Below are positions 51,977 through 60,932 of a DNA stretch of 64,000 nucleotides, piece after piece (positions within the stretch are counted from its first letter, which is position 1; each line of letters starts with the position of its first letter). The position numbers and the translations under genes were made by a program. The stretch is from Streptomyces sp. HUAS CB01. GTDB taxonomy: Bacteria > Actinomycetota > Actinomycetes > Streptomycetales > Streptomycetaceae. The notes beneath the pieces are model-generated. The model was not told the origin of the DNA. It did no database searches and worked only from the letters and a program-made list of their open reading frames with translations. The stretch is taken from contig NZ_CP129137.1 of NCBI RefSeq assembly GCF_030406905.1, forward strand, positions 992,001-1,056,000. The letters run 5' to 3'.

Positions 51977-52843
51977 ATGACAGCACTGTTCGCCCTGGCC
52001 ACCAGCCTTCTGTGGGGGCTGGCCGACTTCGGCGGCGGACTGCTGACACGACGAATCCCCGCACTGACGGTCGTGGTGGTGTCGCAGACGATCGCCGTGG
52101 CCGTGCTCGGCGCGATCGTCGTGGCGACCGGCGGCTGGAGCGAGGCCGGTCCCGAGCTCTGGTACGCGGTGGCCGCCGGCGTCGTGGGACCGGTGGCGAT
52201 GCTGAGCTTCTACAAGGCGCTGGCTCTCGGCCCCATGGGGGTCGTCTCCCCGCTGGGGTCGCTCGGTGTCGTCGTGCCCGTGTCGGTGGGCCTCCTCCTC
52301 GGCGAGCGGCCGGGGCTGCTGCAGTTCGCGGGCATCGCCGTGGCCGTCGTGGGCGTGCTGCTCGCCGGCGGCCCGGAACTGCGGGGCGCACCCGTGCAGC
52401 GGCAGGCGGTCCTGCTGACCCTGCTCGCCGCGTTCGGCTTCGGCTCCGTGATGGCGCTCATCGCCGAGGCATCGACCACGCTCACCGGCCTCTTCCTGGC
52501 GCTCTTTGTCCAGCGGGTCACGAACGTGCTGGTGGGCGGCGCGGCGCTGTACGTGTCGGTGAAGCGGGGCGGCCGTGCGCTGCCGGAGGACGGCGGACGG
52601 GGTCCGGTCGTCCGTGCGCTGCCGGCACTCGCCTTCGTCGGTCTGGCCGACGTCGCCGCGAACGGTACGTACTCGATCGCCGCACAGCAGGGTCCGGTGG
52701 CGGTCGCGGCCGTGCTCGCCTCGCTGTACCCGGTGGTCACGGCCCTGGCGGCGCGCGGCGTGCTCAAGGAGCGGCTCCGCGCGGTGCAGGCCGCCGGCGC
52801 CGGGCTCGCGCTCGTCGGCACGGTCCTCCTGGCGACGGGCTGA
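51977..52843 (+). CDS. EamA/DMT-family transporter
   Basis: 288 residues with ten hydrophobic segments in two EamA repeats (TALFALATSLLWGLADFGGG at the start; VAAVLASLYPVVTALAAR in the second half). Members export amino acids or related metabolites. ATG 51977. Confidence 0.92.
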   Translation: MTALFALATSLLWGLADFGGGLLTRRIPALTVVVVSQTIAVAVLGAIVVATGGWSEAGPELWYAVAAGVVGPVAMLSFYKALALGPMGVVSPLGSLGVVVPVSVGLLLGERPGLLQFAGIAVAVVGVLLAGGPELRGAPVQRQAVLLTLLAAFGFGSVMALIAEASTTLTGLFLALFVQRVTNVLVGGAALYVSVKRGGRALPEDGGRGPVVRALPALAFVGLADVAANGTYSIAAQQGPVAVAAVLASLYPVVTALAARGVLKERLRAVQAAGAGLALVGTVLLATG

Positions 52844-52884
52844 CCCTGTCGCCGGCTGGCAGGTTCCGCCGGACGGCGGGCCGG

Positions 52885-53622
52885 TCAGCGCTCCTCGAGC
52901 TCGGCGAGGGCGACCAGCTGCTCCGGAGTCACGCCTTCCGGGATCGGCAGGGGCGCGGGCGACCTGAGCGGCGGCTGCCAGCCCTCGACCGGGTCCCAGC
53001 TGCGGACCACCTTCGCGGGCGCCCCCGCGACCACCGCGTGGTCGGGCACCCGGCCGCGGACGACGGCCCCGGCCGCGACCACGACGTTGCGGCCGAGCCG
53101 CGCCCCGGGCAGGATCACCGCGCCCGTACCGAGCCAGCAGCCGGGCCCGATCTCCACGGGCTCGGCGCGCGGCCACTGCTTGCCGACCGGCGTGTGCGGA
53201 TCGTCGTAGCTGTGGTTGGTCGAGGTGATGTAGACGTACGGACCGCAGTACGTGTCGGAGCCGATGGTCACCGTCGTGTCGGCGATGACGTGGCTCCCGC
53301 GGCCCAGCACCACACCGTTGCCGAGGGTGAGGATCGGATCGGGACCGAGATCGAGGCCGGGCATCATGCCCGCGGTCAGCGTCACCTGCTCCGCGATGAT
53401 GCAGTGCTCACCGAGCTCGATCCACGCCTCTCCGAACACCGTTCCCTGAGGGAACGCCAGCCGTGTACCGGCGCCGATCCTGCGGAAACGCAGCGGTCCC
53501 GGCCGCTCCGCGGTCACCGCGCCCGCTTCCTGCGCCCAGCGCCGGCCACTGTGCACGGCCCGCGACAGCAGACGCCCCCACCAGGCGGTCAGCGGGGAGA
53601 ACGTGTTTCGGTTTTTCGGCAC
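52885..53622 (-). CDS. Hexapeptide-repeat acyltransferase
   Basis: 245 residues. Left-handed beta-helix repeats from about 60 to 200, including TSTNHSYDDPHTPVG with the catalytic His and GCWLGTGAVILPGARLGRNVVVAAGAVVRG. Such enzymes acetylate sugars or other small acceptors; the acceptor is unknown. Confidence 0.92.
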   Translation of the reverse strand: MPKNRNTFSPLTAWWGRLLSRAVHSGRRWAQEAGAVTAERPGPLRFRRIGAGTRLAFPQGTVFGEAWIELGEHCIIAEQVTLTAGMMPGLDLGPDPILTLGNGVVLGRGSHVIADTTVTIGSDTYCGPYVYITSTNHSYDDPHTPVGKQWPRAEPVEIGPGCWLGTGAVILPGARLGRNVVVAAGAVVRGRVPDHAVVAGAPAKVVRSWDPVEGWQPPLRSPAPLPIPEGVTPEQLVALAELEER

Positions 53623-53784
53623 CAGGACACGTTAGTGGGCCCGGGTGCGGGCAACCCGGGACGTGCGCTGTGATCTTCGCCCCACGCCGTGCGGCGTGCG
53701 GAATTGCGAGGGACGGCCCAGACGGCAGTCTGGGGTGGGAGGACCTGCGTATCCACGACGAGGGGACGAGGGGAAAGAACAAGA

Positions 53785-55002
53785 GTGGCAGCAACCAGCG
53801 AACCGCTCCGTGACCTGGTACGGCGTCATCGCGAACCGGCGGTCGTCCAGACGGTGCGATCCACCGCCGCCGCGGTCGTCTCCTACGTCATCGCCCTCCA
53901 GCTCAGCGGTGAGGCCGTACCCCTCACCGCGCCCCTGACGGCGCTCCTCGTCGTCCAGGTCACCCTCTACTCCACGCTCACGACCGGCATCCGGAGGGTG
54001 AACTCGGTCGTGGCGGGCGTGCTGATCGCGATCGGCTTCAGCGCTCTGGTCGGGCTGAGCTGGTGGAGTCTGGGGCTGGTGATCCTCGCCTCGCTGGTCA
54101 TCGGGCGGTTCGTGAAGGTCGGCGAGTTCGTGCCCGAAGTGGCGATCAGCGCCATGCTCGTCCTCGGCGTGACACAGGTGACGTCGACGGCCTGGGACCG
54201 GGTGCTGGAGACCTTGATCGGCGCCGTGGTGGGGCTGCTCTTCAACGTCCTCTTCGTGCCGCCCGTCTGGGTGAGCGACGCCAGCGCGGCGATCAGCGAC
54301 CTGGCGGGGCGGATGCGAGGGCTGCTGGCGCACATCGCCGAGGAACTCGGCGAGCACACGCCGGTGGCGCAGGCGGCGGCCAGGCTGCACGAGGCGCGCC
54401 GGCTCGATCACGACATCGTGCAGGTGGACGCGGCGCTGCGGCAGGCGGAGGACAGTCTGCGTTTCAATCCGCGGGTCAAGGAGCCGGTGCTCTCCCGCGT
54501 CGTGCTCCGGACCGGGCTGGACGCGCTGGAGATCTGCGCGGTGATCCTGCGGGTCTCCTGCCGGACGCTCACGGACCTGGCGAAGACCCAGCCCGACGGG
54601 ACGCTCTTCCCTCCTGCCGTGACCAAGGGGCTGCAGGACCTGTTCGGTCATCTGTCCGATGCCATCGGGGCCTTCACCTCACTGATCACCACCCAGATGT
54701 CGGTCACCGGCGCGGACGCCGAGGCCCGCCTGTCGCAGGAACTCGCCGAGGGCCGCGTCTGCCGGGACAGGGTCGCCGCGATGCTGCTCGACGACCTGCG
54801 CAAGGACCATCGGCACTGGCAGCTGCACGGGGCGCTGCTCGCGGAGGCGGACCGGATCCTCGATGAACTGGACGTCGAGAAGCGCTCCGAACGACTCATC
54901 GAGGAACTCGACCGGCACGCCCGCGAGCGCCTGTCGAGCCGCAGGTGGCTCGACGACGTGAAGGTCCGGATCCGACGCAGCCTGGGACGGAACGACGACT
55001 GA
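53785..55002 (+). CDS. FUSC/aromatic acid exporter family membrane protein
   Basis: 405 residues. An N-terminal half with about six membrane segments (residues 20-165; LTALLVVQVTLYSTLTTGIRR) and a helical cytoplasmic half (LHEARRLDHDIVQVDAALRQAEDSLRFNPR). Fits ArAE/FUSC exporters. The GTG start at 53785 has GGGAAAG upstream; a hydrophobic frame before it is not family-like. Confidence 0.88.
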   Translation: MAATSEPLRDLVRRHREPAVVQTVRSTAAAVVSYVIALQLSGEAVPLTAPLTALLVVQVTLYSTLTTGIRRVNSVVAGVLIAIGFSALVGLSWWSLGLVILASLVIGRFVKVGEFVPEVAISAMLVLGVTQVTSTAWDRVLETLIGAVVGLLFNVLFVPPVWVSDASAAISDLAGRMRGLLAHIAEELGEHTPVAQAAARLHEARRLDHDIVQVDAALRQAEDSLRFNPRVKEPVLSRVVLRTGLDALEICAVILRVSCRTLTDLAKTQPDGTLFPPAVTKGLQDLFGHLSDAIGAFTSLITTQMSVTGADAEARLSQELAEGRVCRDRVAAMLLDDLRKDHRHWQLHGALLAEADRILDELDVEKRSERLIEELDRHARERLSSRRWLDDVKVRIRRSLGRNDD

Positions 55003-55048
55003 GACCGGGGAAGCGGGATGTCGCCGTGTCCGCGGGACCCCGGACGCA

Positions 55049-55092
55049 CCGGGGCGGCCGCGCCGGCACGAAGTGCGGTGCGGCCGCCCCGG
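55049..55092. terminator. 13-bp hairpin between FUSC and CsbD genes
   Basis: Arms CCGGGGCGGCCGC (55049-55061) and GCGGCCGCCCCGG (55080-55092) with a partly paired 18-nt loop, between convergent genes. Confidence 0.82.
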
Positions 55093-55114
55093 GCATGAGC
55101 GGCGTAGGCCCGAC

Positions 55115-55288
55115 TCAGCGGCCGGACTTCCTCATCCGCTCGCCGGCGTCGTGCGCGGCCTCCTGGGCCTTGCCCGCCATCTGCTCGCCACGGCCCTCGG
55201 CCTGCATCTCGCGGTCGCTCATGACCTTGCCGGCGGTTTCCTTCATCTTGCCCTTGGCCTGCTTCGCCTTGGCCTTTGCCTTGCCCAT
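55115..55288 (-). CDS. CsbD-family small stress protein
   Basis: 57 residues, highly charged and Lys/Gly/Glu-rich: KGKMKETAGKVMSDREMQAEGRGEQMAGKAQ. CsbD proteins are general-stress proteins of unclear mechanism. ATG 55288. Confidence 0.88.
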   Translation of the reverse strand: MGKAKAKAKQAKGKMKETAGKVMSDREMQAEGRGEQMAGKAQEAAHDAGERMRKSGR

Positions 55289-55399
55289 GTCGGTGGTCCC
55301 TTCAGCGTGGGGGGTGGACTGGCACATCCACCTTGCGCCGCTCACCCAGCGTCCGCAATCGGTGACGTTGAGCACACGGACACTCGGGTGGAACGGACG

Positions 55400-55561
55400 T
55401 CAGTCCGGCGGCTCGGGCGTCGGGCGGGTGCCCGGTTCGGGGTCGGCGGGCGGGGCCGGGTCCGGCGAGGGCTCGGGCGGCTGGGGATCGCGCGGTACGG
55501 GCTCGGGACCGCTCGGCACGGGTTCGGGCCCGTCCGGGGGCGGTTCCTTCGGGGTGGTCAT
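55400..55561 (-). CDS. Small proline-rich protein (53 aa)
   Basis: 53 residues almost entirely Pro, Glu, Asp and Gly (for example EPPPDGPEPVPSGPEPVPRD). ATG 55561 has GGAAGG about 7 bp upstream. Likely disordered. No family recognised. A longer frame to 56002 is not supported. Confidence 0.6.
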   Translation of the reverse strand: MTTPKEPPPDGPEPVPSGPEPVPRDPQPPEPSPDPAPPADPEPGTRPTPEPPD

Positions 55562-56051
55562 GGTTGCGCCTTCCGGGTTTCTCCACGGGTCTTCCGGGGT
55601 CTTCTGCGCAGGCGGGTACCCATGTGACGGCGGGCGATGCCGAGGTGCGCGGCACCTGCGCGCGAGGGCCACGGCAGCCGCGCGCCCGGAGGGAGACGGC
55701 CGCGCTGACGTCGGGCGCCACGGAACCCGATGAGAACCGGTGGGCCGGGCGACGTGGCAGGGCGAAGGGGCGCGCGAGCCCGTAGCCGTACCTCGACCGG
55801 AGCAGGCGGACGGACAGCGCACGCGGCCGGAGGAGCCGGGCAGCCGGACACCGGACGGACCGACCGGCGAACGGACGGAGATACGACCGGCCGCACAGCC
55901 AGGCAGCCGGACACCGGACGGACCGACCGGCGAAGGATCGGAGGGACGGCCGGAGAGCCGTACCGCCGAGCGCCCGGGGCGAACCGCGAGCCCGGCGCCC
56001 ACCGGGCCCGGCGGACCACCCGAGGGGACCGCCTCCCCGACCGGCCGCGCG
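55562..56051. other. 490-bp region with direct repeats
   Basis: No supported gene. It contains the 33-bp repeat pair at 55839-55934 and otherwise low-complexity GC-rich sequence. Confidence 0.5.
55839..55934. repeat. Perfect 33-bp direct repeat pair
   Basis: Two identical 33-bp copies (55839-55871 and 55902-55934) separated by 30 bp; each begins GGCAGCCGGACACCGGACGG. Confidence 0.9.
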
Positions 56052-56582
56052 TCAGCCGTCGACCGCCGCGCGGTGGCTCTTCACCAGCTCCAGGTACATC
56101 GCGGCGTTGAGCTTGATGCCTTCGCGCTCCTCGTCCGTGAGCTCCCGCTTGACCTTCGCCGGCACTCCGGCGACGAGGGAGCCCGGTGGCACGCGCATGC
56201 CCTGCGGCACGAGCGCCTGCGCCGCGACGAGGGACCCGGCGCCGATGTGGGCGCCGTTGAGGACGGTCGCGCCCATGCCCACGAGGACGTCGTCCTCCAC
56301 GGTGCAGCCGTGGAGCACGGCGTTGTGGCCGACGGAGACGCGTTCGCCGACGGTCACGGGGAACCCGGGGTCGACGTGGACGGTGCAGTTGTCCTGGACG
56401 TTGCTGTCGGCGCCGAGCACGATGGGGCCGCAGTCGGCGCGCAGCACGGTGTGGTACCAGACGCTCGCGCCCGCCGCCATGGTGACCTCGCCGATCACGA
56501 CTGACGTGGGCGCGGTGAACGCCTCCGGGGAGATCTGCGGCTCCTTGCCGCCGACTCCCGAGATCAGTGCCTGCTCACCCAT
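56052..56582 (-). CDS. Gamma carbonic anhydrase-like protein
   Basis: 176 residues, left-handed beta-helix with metal-ligand histidines in VWYHTVLRADCGPIVLGADSNVQDN, HVDPGFPVTVGERVSVGHNAVLHGC. Family members bind zinc or iron and many are carbonic anhydrase homologues. ATG 56582. Confidence 0.93.
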   Translation of the reverse strand: MGEQALISGVGGKEPQISPEAFTAPTSVVIGEVTMAAGASVWYHTVLRADCGPIVLGADSNVQDNCTVHVDPGFPVTVGERVSVGHNAVLHGCTVEDDVLVGMGATVLNGAHIGAGSLVAAQALVPQGMRVPPGSLVAGVPAKVKRELTDEEREGIKLNAAMYLELVKSHRAAVDG

Positions 56583-56603
56583 CGTCTTCGTCTCCTCGCC
56601 CTG

Positions 56604-57305
56604 CTACTTCGGTGCCGCGCCCACCGGCACCGTAGGCGATGCCGGGACCGGGCCGTCCGCCGGGGCGGCCGTCCCACCGCCGTCCGCGGCCCCGGCCCGT
56701 GCGGCCGCCTTCCTGGCGCGGCTCCTCAGGACGAGCATCGAGGTCACGCCGAAGGCCACGGCCAGGACGAGTCCCAGCCAGGAGAAGCGCTTCAGCCACG
56801 CCTCGGCGACGATACCGACCGAGTACACGACGGCGGTCGTACCGCCCGCCCAGAGGATGCCGCCGAAGACGTTGGCGACGAGGAACTTCCAGTAGGGCAT
56901 GCGCAGCACGCCGGCGAGGGGGCCCGCGAAGATCCGCAGCAGGGCGACGAAGCGGCCGAAGAAGACGGCCCACATACCCCACTTCTGGAAGGACCGCTCG
57001 GCCAGCGCGATGTTGGCCTCGCTGAAGTGCTTGGGGAACTTGCCGCCGCACCAGGCCAGCAGGGGCCGTCCGCCCCTGCGCCCGATGGCGTAGCCGATCG
57101 AGTCGCCGATGATCGCGCCGGCGGTGGCGCAGGCGCCGAGGACCCAGGGGTTGATGTCGCCGTGCTGGGAGGCGAGGAGGGCGGAGCTGACGAGGACGAT
57201 CTCACCCGGCAGCGGGATCCCGAGGCTCTCGAGTCCGATGACCACGCCCACCAGGACGTAGACGGCCACGGCCGGCACGGTCTCGAGCCACTCCTGGACG
57301 TGCAA
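56604..57305 (-). CDS. DedA-family membrane protein
   Basis: 233 residues. SNARE-associated/DedA fold: VVIGLESLGIPLPGEIVLVSSALLASQ, GDSIGYAIGRRGGRPLL, FFGRFVALLRIFAGPLAGVLRM. Linked to lipid scrambling and envelope integrity. The start is TTG at 57303-57305, supported by GGGAGGA upstream. The C-terminal 30 residues are Ala/Pro/Gly-rich. Confidence 0.92.
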   Translation of the reverse strand: MHVQEWLETVPAVAVYVLVGVVIGLESLGIPLPGEIVLVSSALLASQHGDINPWVLGACATAGAIIGDSIGYAIGRRGGRPLLAWCGGKFPKHFSEANIALAERSFQKWGMWAVFFGRFVALLRIFAGPLAGVLRMPYWKFLVANVFGGILWAGGTTAVVYSVGIVAEAWLKRFSWLGLVLAVAFGVTSMLVLRSRARKAAARAGAADGGGTAAPADGPVPASPTVPVGAAPK

Positions 57306-57560
57306 CGCAGGGTCCTCCCGTTGTCCCGGGCGTCGGCTCGTGGTCGTGGAGCCCGCCCTTGCCCGTGTGCGATCGGGCTCGGGCTGCCCGGCGTGCGCTC
57401 TCCGCCGCGCACGCCGGGCAGCCTACCTGGAGCGAAGGACGTTCCCCGCGTCCGGTCGGGGGCGCGGGGACGCCCGGGATTTCCCGCGTGCGCGGCGGGT
57501 CCGGCGAGCCCGCCCGGCACCGCGGCCGGCGGCAGCGGCGCCGCGTCCGCCGCGGGAGGG

Positions 57561-58016
57561 TCAGCCGTTCGGACGCAGCGTCCAGACGACCGTCATCTCG
57601 CCGGTCACCGCGCCGTCCGCGTCACGGGTGATCGCGACGGTCACCGGGAACTCGGGGCGCCCACCGGCGTCCAGTTCCGCGACGACCTCCGCCGCGCGGC
57701 GCCCGAGGGTCGCCGTGGCGGTGACGACGCCCTTGGCGAGCTTCTTGTAGGCGATCTCGGCCTTCACCGCGAGCGGCACGGCCCGCGACAGCTGCTCGCC
57801 GAAGGCGGCGAGCACGATCGCTCCGCTGGCGGACTCGGCCAGCGTGAACATCGCTCCGGCGTGCGGCCCGCCGACGTGGTTGTGGTAGTCGGCCTGGTCC
57901 GGCAACCGGACCACGGCACGCTCTGCGGAGGTCTCCAGGAACTCCAGGTTCAGGGTCCTGGCCATGGGGACCGTGGCGGCGAGCAGCTCACCGACGGACA
58001 TCTGGTCTGCACTCAT
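57561..58016 (-). CDS. DUF4442/thioesterase-like hotdog protein
   Basis: 151 residues. A hotdog domain: ADYHNHVGGPHAGAMFTLAESASG, then VVTATATLGRRAAEVVAELD. ATG 58016 is preceded by TAACAT 7 bp before it and by no ribosome site, so the mRNA is probably leaderless. The true substrate is unknown. The 255 bp between this gene and the DedA gene holds only Ala/Arg-rich shadow frames. Confidence 0.85.
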   Translation of the reverse strand: MSADQMSVGELLAATVPMARTLNLEFLETSAERAVVRLPDQADYHNHVGGPHAGAMFTLAESASGAIVLAAFGEQLSRAVPLAVKAEIAYKKLAKGVVTATATLGRRAAEVVAELDAGGRPEFPVTVAITRDADGAVTGEMTVVWTLRPNG

Positions 58017-58110
58017 GCACCGGATGTTACCCACGGGTAGCAGAACTTCGCCATCCCCTCACGGGGGCGGACGTGCCACCGAACACGCCGCACCTCTATG
58101 GTTACTCGCC

Positions 58111-59133
58111 ATGTGGCCAGGACAGCAGCCGCCCGGGGGCGAGCAGAACCCGCAGGACCAGAACCCTTACACGCAGCCGGGGTACCAGCAGCAGAACCCG
58201 TATCAGCAGCCGGGCTACCCGCAGCAGCCCGGGTACCCGCAGCAGGGTTACCAGCAGCCCAACCCGTACCAGCAGCCGACCGTGCCGCAGTACACCGTCC
58301 CCGGACCGCCCCAGTCCGGCGGCCCCCAGGACAAGAAGAAGACCGTCGTGGTCGCGATCGTCGCCGCCACGGCCGTGGTCGCCGCCGCCGTGATCACCGG
58401 TGTCCTCGTGCTGCAGGACGACGACAAGGGCCCGGACGTGGCGGACGGCAAGAAGCCCGCCGCGTCGTCGTCCCGACCCACCGAGGCCCCCTCACCCACC
58501 GACAACCCGCGCGACGGCTCCGGCGGTGCCGCGCCGACGATCCCGGGCTGGAAGGTCGTCACCAACCCGAAGCACGGCACCCAGTTCGACGTGCCGGAGG
58601 GCTGGGAGATCGCGGGAACGGGCGTGGCCACCGGCTTCGAGGACGAGAAGAAGGGCGACGGTTCGCCCGTCGTCGTCATGACCGCCCCCGCCTACTTCAA
58701 GAGCAAGTGGTGCTCGGTCGACTCCGACCTCGACGGCAAGGCGGAGGACTCCGGGCTGGGCGCGACCGGCACGAAGGGCGGCCAGGGCGCCAAGAACACC
58801 GCCGAGGCCGCGTACAACGAGGCAGGCAACTGGGTCTGGGCCGCCTATGCCCAGACCGAGCCCAAGGGCACCGTCAAGGTCACCAAGGCGCAGCCGTACA
58901 CCACGAAGTCGGGGCTCAGCGGCCATGTCGCGACGGCGACAGCGATCGGGGTGAAGAAGGAGAACAAGTGCGACAGCGACGGCAAGGCCATCGCCTTCTC
59001 CTTCAAGAACGCCAAGGGTGACTTCGCCTCCTGGGTGCTCTACGCCAACAAGGGCGTCACCGGGGAGATCCCGGACGCGACGATCCAGCAGATCCTGGGG
59101 ACCGTGCGGCTCGCGGAGATCCCGTCGTCCTGA
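58111..59133 (+). CDS. Single-pass membrane protein with Gln/Pro/Tyr-rich N-terminus
   Basis: 340 residues. The N-terminal 70 residues are repeats rich in Gln, Pro, Tyr and Gly (NPYQQPGYPQQPGYPQQG). One membrane segment (about 76-100, KTVVVAIVAATAVVAAAVITG) precedes a linker and an external globular domain with two Cys (about 200 and 285). No enzyme motif. TATGGT (58097-58102) ends 8 bp before the ATG, suggesting a near-leaderless transcript. Confidence 0.88.
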   Translation: MWPGQQPPGGEQNPQDQNPYTQPGYQQQNPYQQPGYPQQPGYPQQGYQQPNPYQQPTVPQYTVPGPPQSGGPQDKKKTVVVAIVAATAVVAAAVITGVLVLQDDDKGPDVADGKKPAASSSRPTEAPSPTDNPRDGSGGAAPTIPGWKVVTNPKHGTQFDVPEGWEIAGTGVATGFEDEKKGDGSPVVVMTAPAYFKSKWCSVDSDLDGKAEDSGLGATGTKGGQGAKNTAEAAYNEAGNWVWAAYAQTEPKGTVKVTKAQPYTTKSGLSGHVATATAIGVKKENKCDSDGKAIAFSFKNAKGDFASWVLYANKGVTGEIPDATIQQILGTVRLAEIPSS

Positions 59134-59140
59134 AACCGGT

Positions 59141-59170
59141 TTGGCAAGTGAGGGCGGCGGCGGCGATAGT
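59141..59170 (+). promoter_or_regulatory. Promoter of the MFS gene
   Basis: TTGGCA (59141-59146) and GATAGT (59165-59170), 18-bp spacer; the GTG start follows 6 bp later without a ribosome site. Confidence 0.6.
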
Positions 59171-59176
59171 CCCGGG

Positions 59177-60484
59177 GTGACTTCTCGTACGCCGCTCCTC
59201 CGCCGCCGTCCCGAATGGGCCGGGCGCAACTACTCGCTGCTGACCGCAGCCGCGATCGTCACCAACCTGGGCGCGCACGGCGCGCTGATCGCCGCGGCGT
59301 TCGCGGTGCTGGAGTCCGGCGGCGACGGCGGCGACGTGGGGCTGGTGGCGGCGGCCCGCACCCTCCCGCTCGTGCTGTTCCTGCTCATCGGCGGCGCGAT
59401 CGCCGACCGGCTGCCGCGGCACCGTGTCATGGTGGCGGCCAACGCCCTCAACTGCGTGTCGCAGGCGGCTTTCGCCGTACTGGTCCTGGCCGGTGACCCG
59501 CAGCTGTGGCAGATGATGCTCCTCACCGCGCTCTGCGGCACCGGGCAGGCGTTCTTCAACCCCGCCGCCGAGGGCATGCTGATGTCCACCGTCGACGGCG
59601 AGCACGCCGGCCGGGCCTTCGCGCTCTTCCGGATGGCGATGCACGGTGCGGGCATCGGCGGCGCGGCGCTCGGCGGCGCGATGATCGCCGCCGTCGGCCC
59701 GGGCTGGGTGCTCGCCGTCGACGCCGCCGCGTTCGCGGTCGCCGGCGCGCTCCGCGCGTTCCTCGACGTCGGTCACATCCCGGCGCGGGCCCCCGGTGAC
59801 GGCCTGCTCGCCGATCTGCGGGACGGGTGGAAGGAAGTCACGAGCCGCCCCTGGCTGTGGTCGATCGTGGCGCAGTTCTCGGTCGTCGTCGCGGTCGTCG
59901 GTGCCGCGGACGCCGTGTACGGGCCGCTGGTCGCCGAGGAGTCGCTGGGCGGAGCCCGCCCGTGGGGCCTCGCGCTCGCGGCGTTCGGCGCCGGCACGCT
60001 GGGCGGGGCGCTGTTGATGATGCGCTGGAAGCCGCGGCGGATGCTGCTCGTCGGCACGCTGTGCGTGTTCCCGTTGGCGCTGCCGTCGGCGGCGCTCGCG
60101 GTGCCGGTGTCGATCGGGGCGCTGATCGTGGTCATGTTCGTCAGCGGCGCGGCGATCGAGGTGTTCGGCGTCGCCTGGATGACCACGCTGCACCAGGAGA
60201 TCCCGGAGGAGAAGCTGTCCCGGGTGTCCGCGTACGACTGGTTCGGGTCGACCGCGATGCTGCCGCTCTCGACGGCCCTGGCCGGTCCGGCGGAGAGCTT
60301 CTTCGGCCGGGAGACGGCGCTGTGGGGCTGCGCGGCGCTGATCGTCATCGTGACGGCGCTGGTGCTGCTGGTCCCGGACGTACGGAATCTGACGCGCCGT
60401 ACGAAGCACGTGGCCGGCCACGGCCCCGCCCCGGCGCCGGCCGCCGGCACGGCGACCGAACTGCACACGCGGGAAACCCTGTAA
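59177..60484 (+). CDS. MFS transporter
   Basis: 435 residues with about 11-12 membrane segments. The characteristic loop is GGAIADRLPRHRVMVAAN, and GTGQAFFNPAAEGMLMSTV follows. Resembles drug-efflux MFS proteins of the MFS_3 type. The GTG at 59177 is the likely leaderless start. Confidence 0.92.
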   Translation: MTSRTPLLRRRPEWAGRNYSLLTAAAIVTNLGAHGALIAAAFAVLESGGDGGDVGLVAAARTLPLVLFLLIGGAIADRLPRHRVMVAANALNCVSQAAFAVLVLAGDPQLWQMMLLTALCGTGQAFFNPAAEGMLMSTVDGEHAGRAFALFRMAMHGAGIGGAALGGAMIAAVGPGWVLAVDAAAFAVAGALRAFLDVGHIPARAPGDGLLADLRDGWKEVTSRPWLWSIVAQFSVVVAVVGAADAVYGPLVAEESLGGARPWGLALAAFGAGTLGGALLMMRWKPRRMLLVGTLCVFPLALPSAALAVPVSIGALIVVMFVSGAAIEVFGVAWMTTLHQEIPEEKLSRVSAYDWFGSTAMLPLSTALAGPAESFFGRETALWGCAALIVIVTALVLLVPDVRNLTRRTKHVAGHGPAPAPAAGTATELHTRETL

Positions 60485-60932
60485 CCGTCGCGTCCGCCCT
60501 CCGGCGGGCGGGTGGCGCTGCGACGGGCGCGCCCGGACGCGTCCGTCGGTCGCGTCCGTGTCGGTCCCGGTCACGTCCGTCGGTCCCGGTCCCGGTCCCG
60601 GTCCCGGTCACGTCCGTCCGTCCCGGTCCCGGTCCCGGTCGCGTCCGTGTCGGTCCCGGTCAGGTCCGTCGGCCCGTCACGTATCCGGACGGACGGCGAC
60701 GCTCCCAGGCGCAGCCCGGGTCGCATCCTGCCCGCCCCGATGCCGGGTCCCGCCTGGCACACCCGGCCCGCCCACGGACGGACGAGCGACGCCCCGACAC
60801 ACAGCCCTGACCCGCCCGGCACACCCGTGTCGCGTCCCGCCGGCAAGCCGTGCTGCGTAGGCTGCGCCGGGGCCACCGGCACGGACGGCGGTCCGCCCGG
60901 CCCCCTGGGCACACCGGACGAACGGAGCGGCC
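60485..60932. other. 448-bp region containing a GGTCCC simple repeat
   Basis: No supported gene. An imperfect hexanucleotide array, GGTCCC, runs through 60566-60640 with interspersed GGTCACGTCCGTC elements. A GC hairpin near 60495 may end the MFS transcript. Confidence 0.55.
60566..60662. repeat. GGTCCC hexanucleotide array
   Basis: Several tandem copies of GGTCCC, twice interrupted by a GTCACGTCCGTC or GTCGCGTCCGTG element. Confidence 0.82.

Noticed and set aside
55400..56002. 200-residue minus-strand frame including the 33-bp repeats
   Set aside because: Only the last 53 codons have a good start and ribosome site; the upstream part merely translates the repeats.
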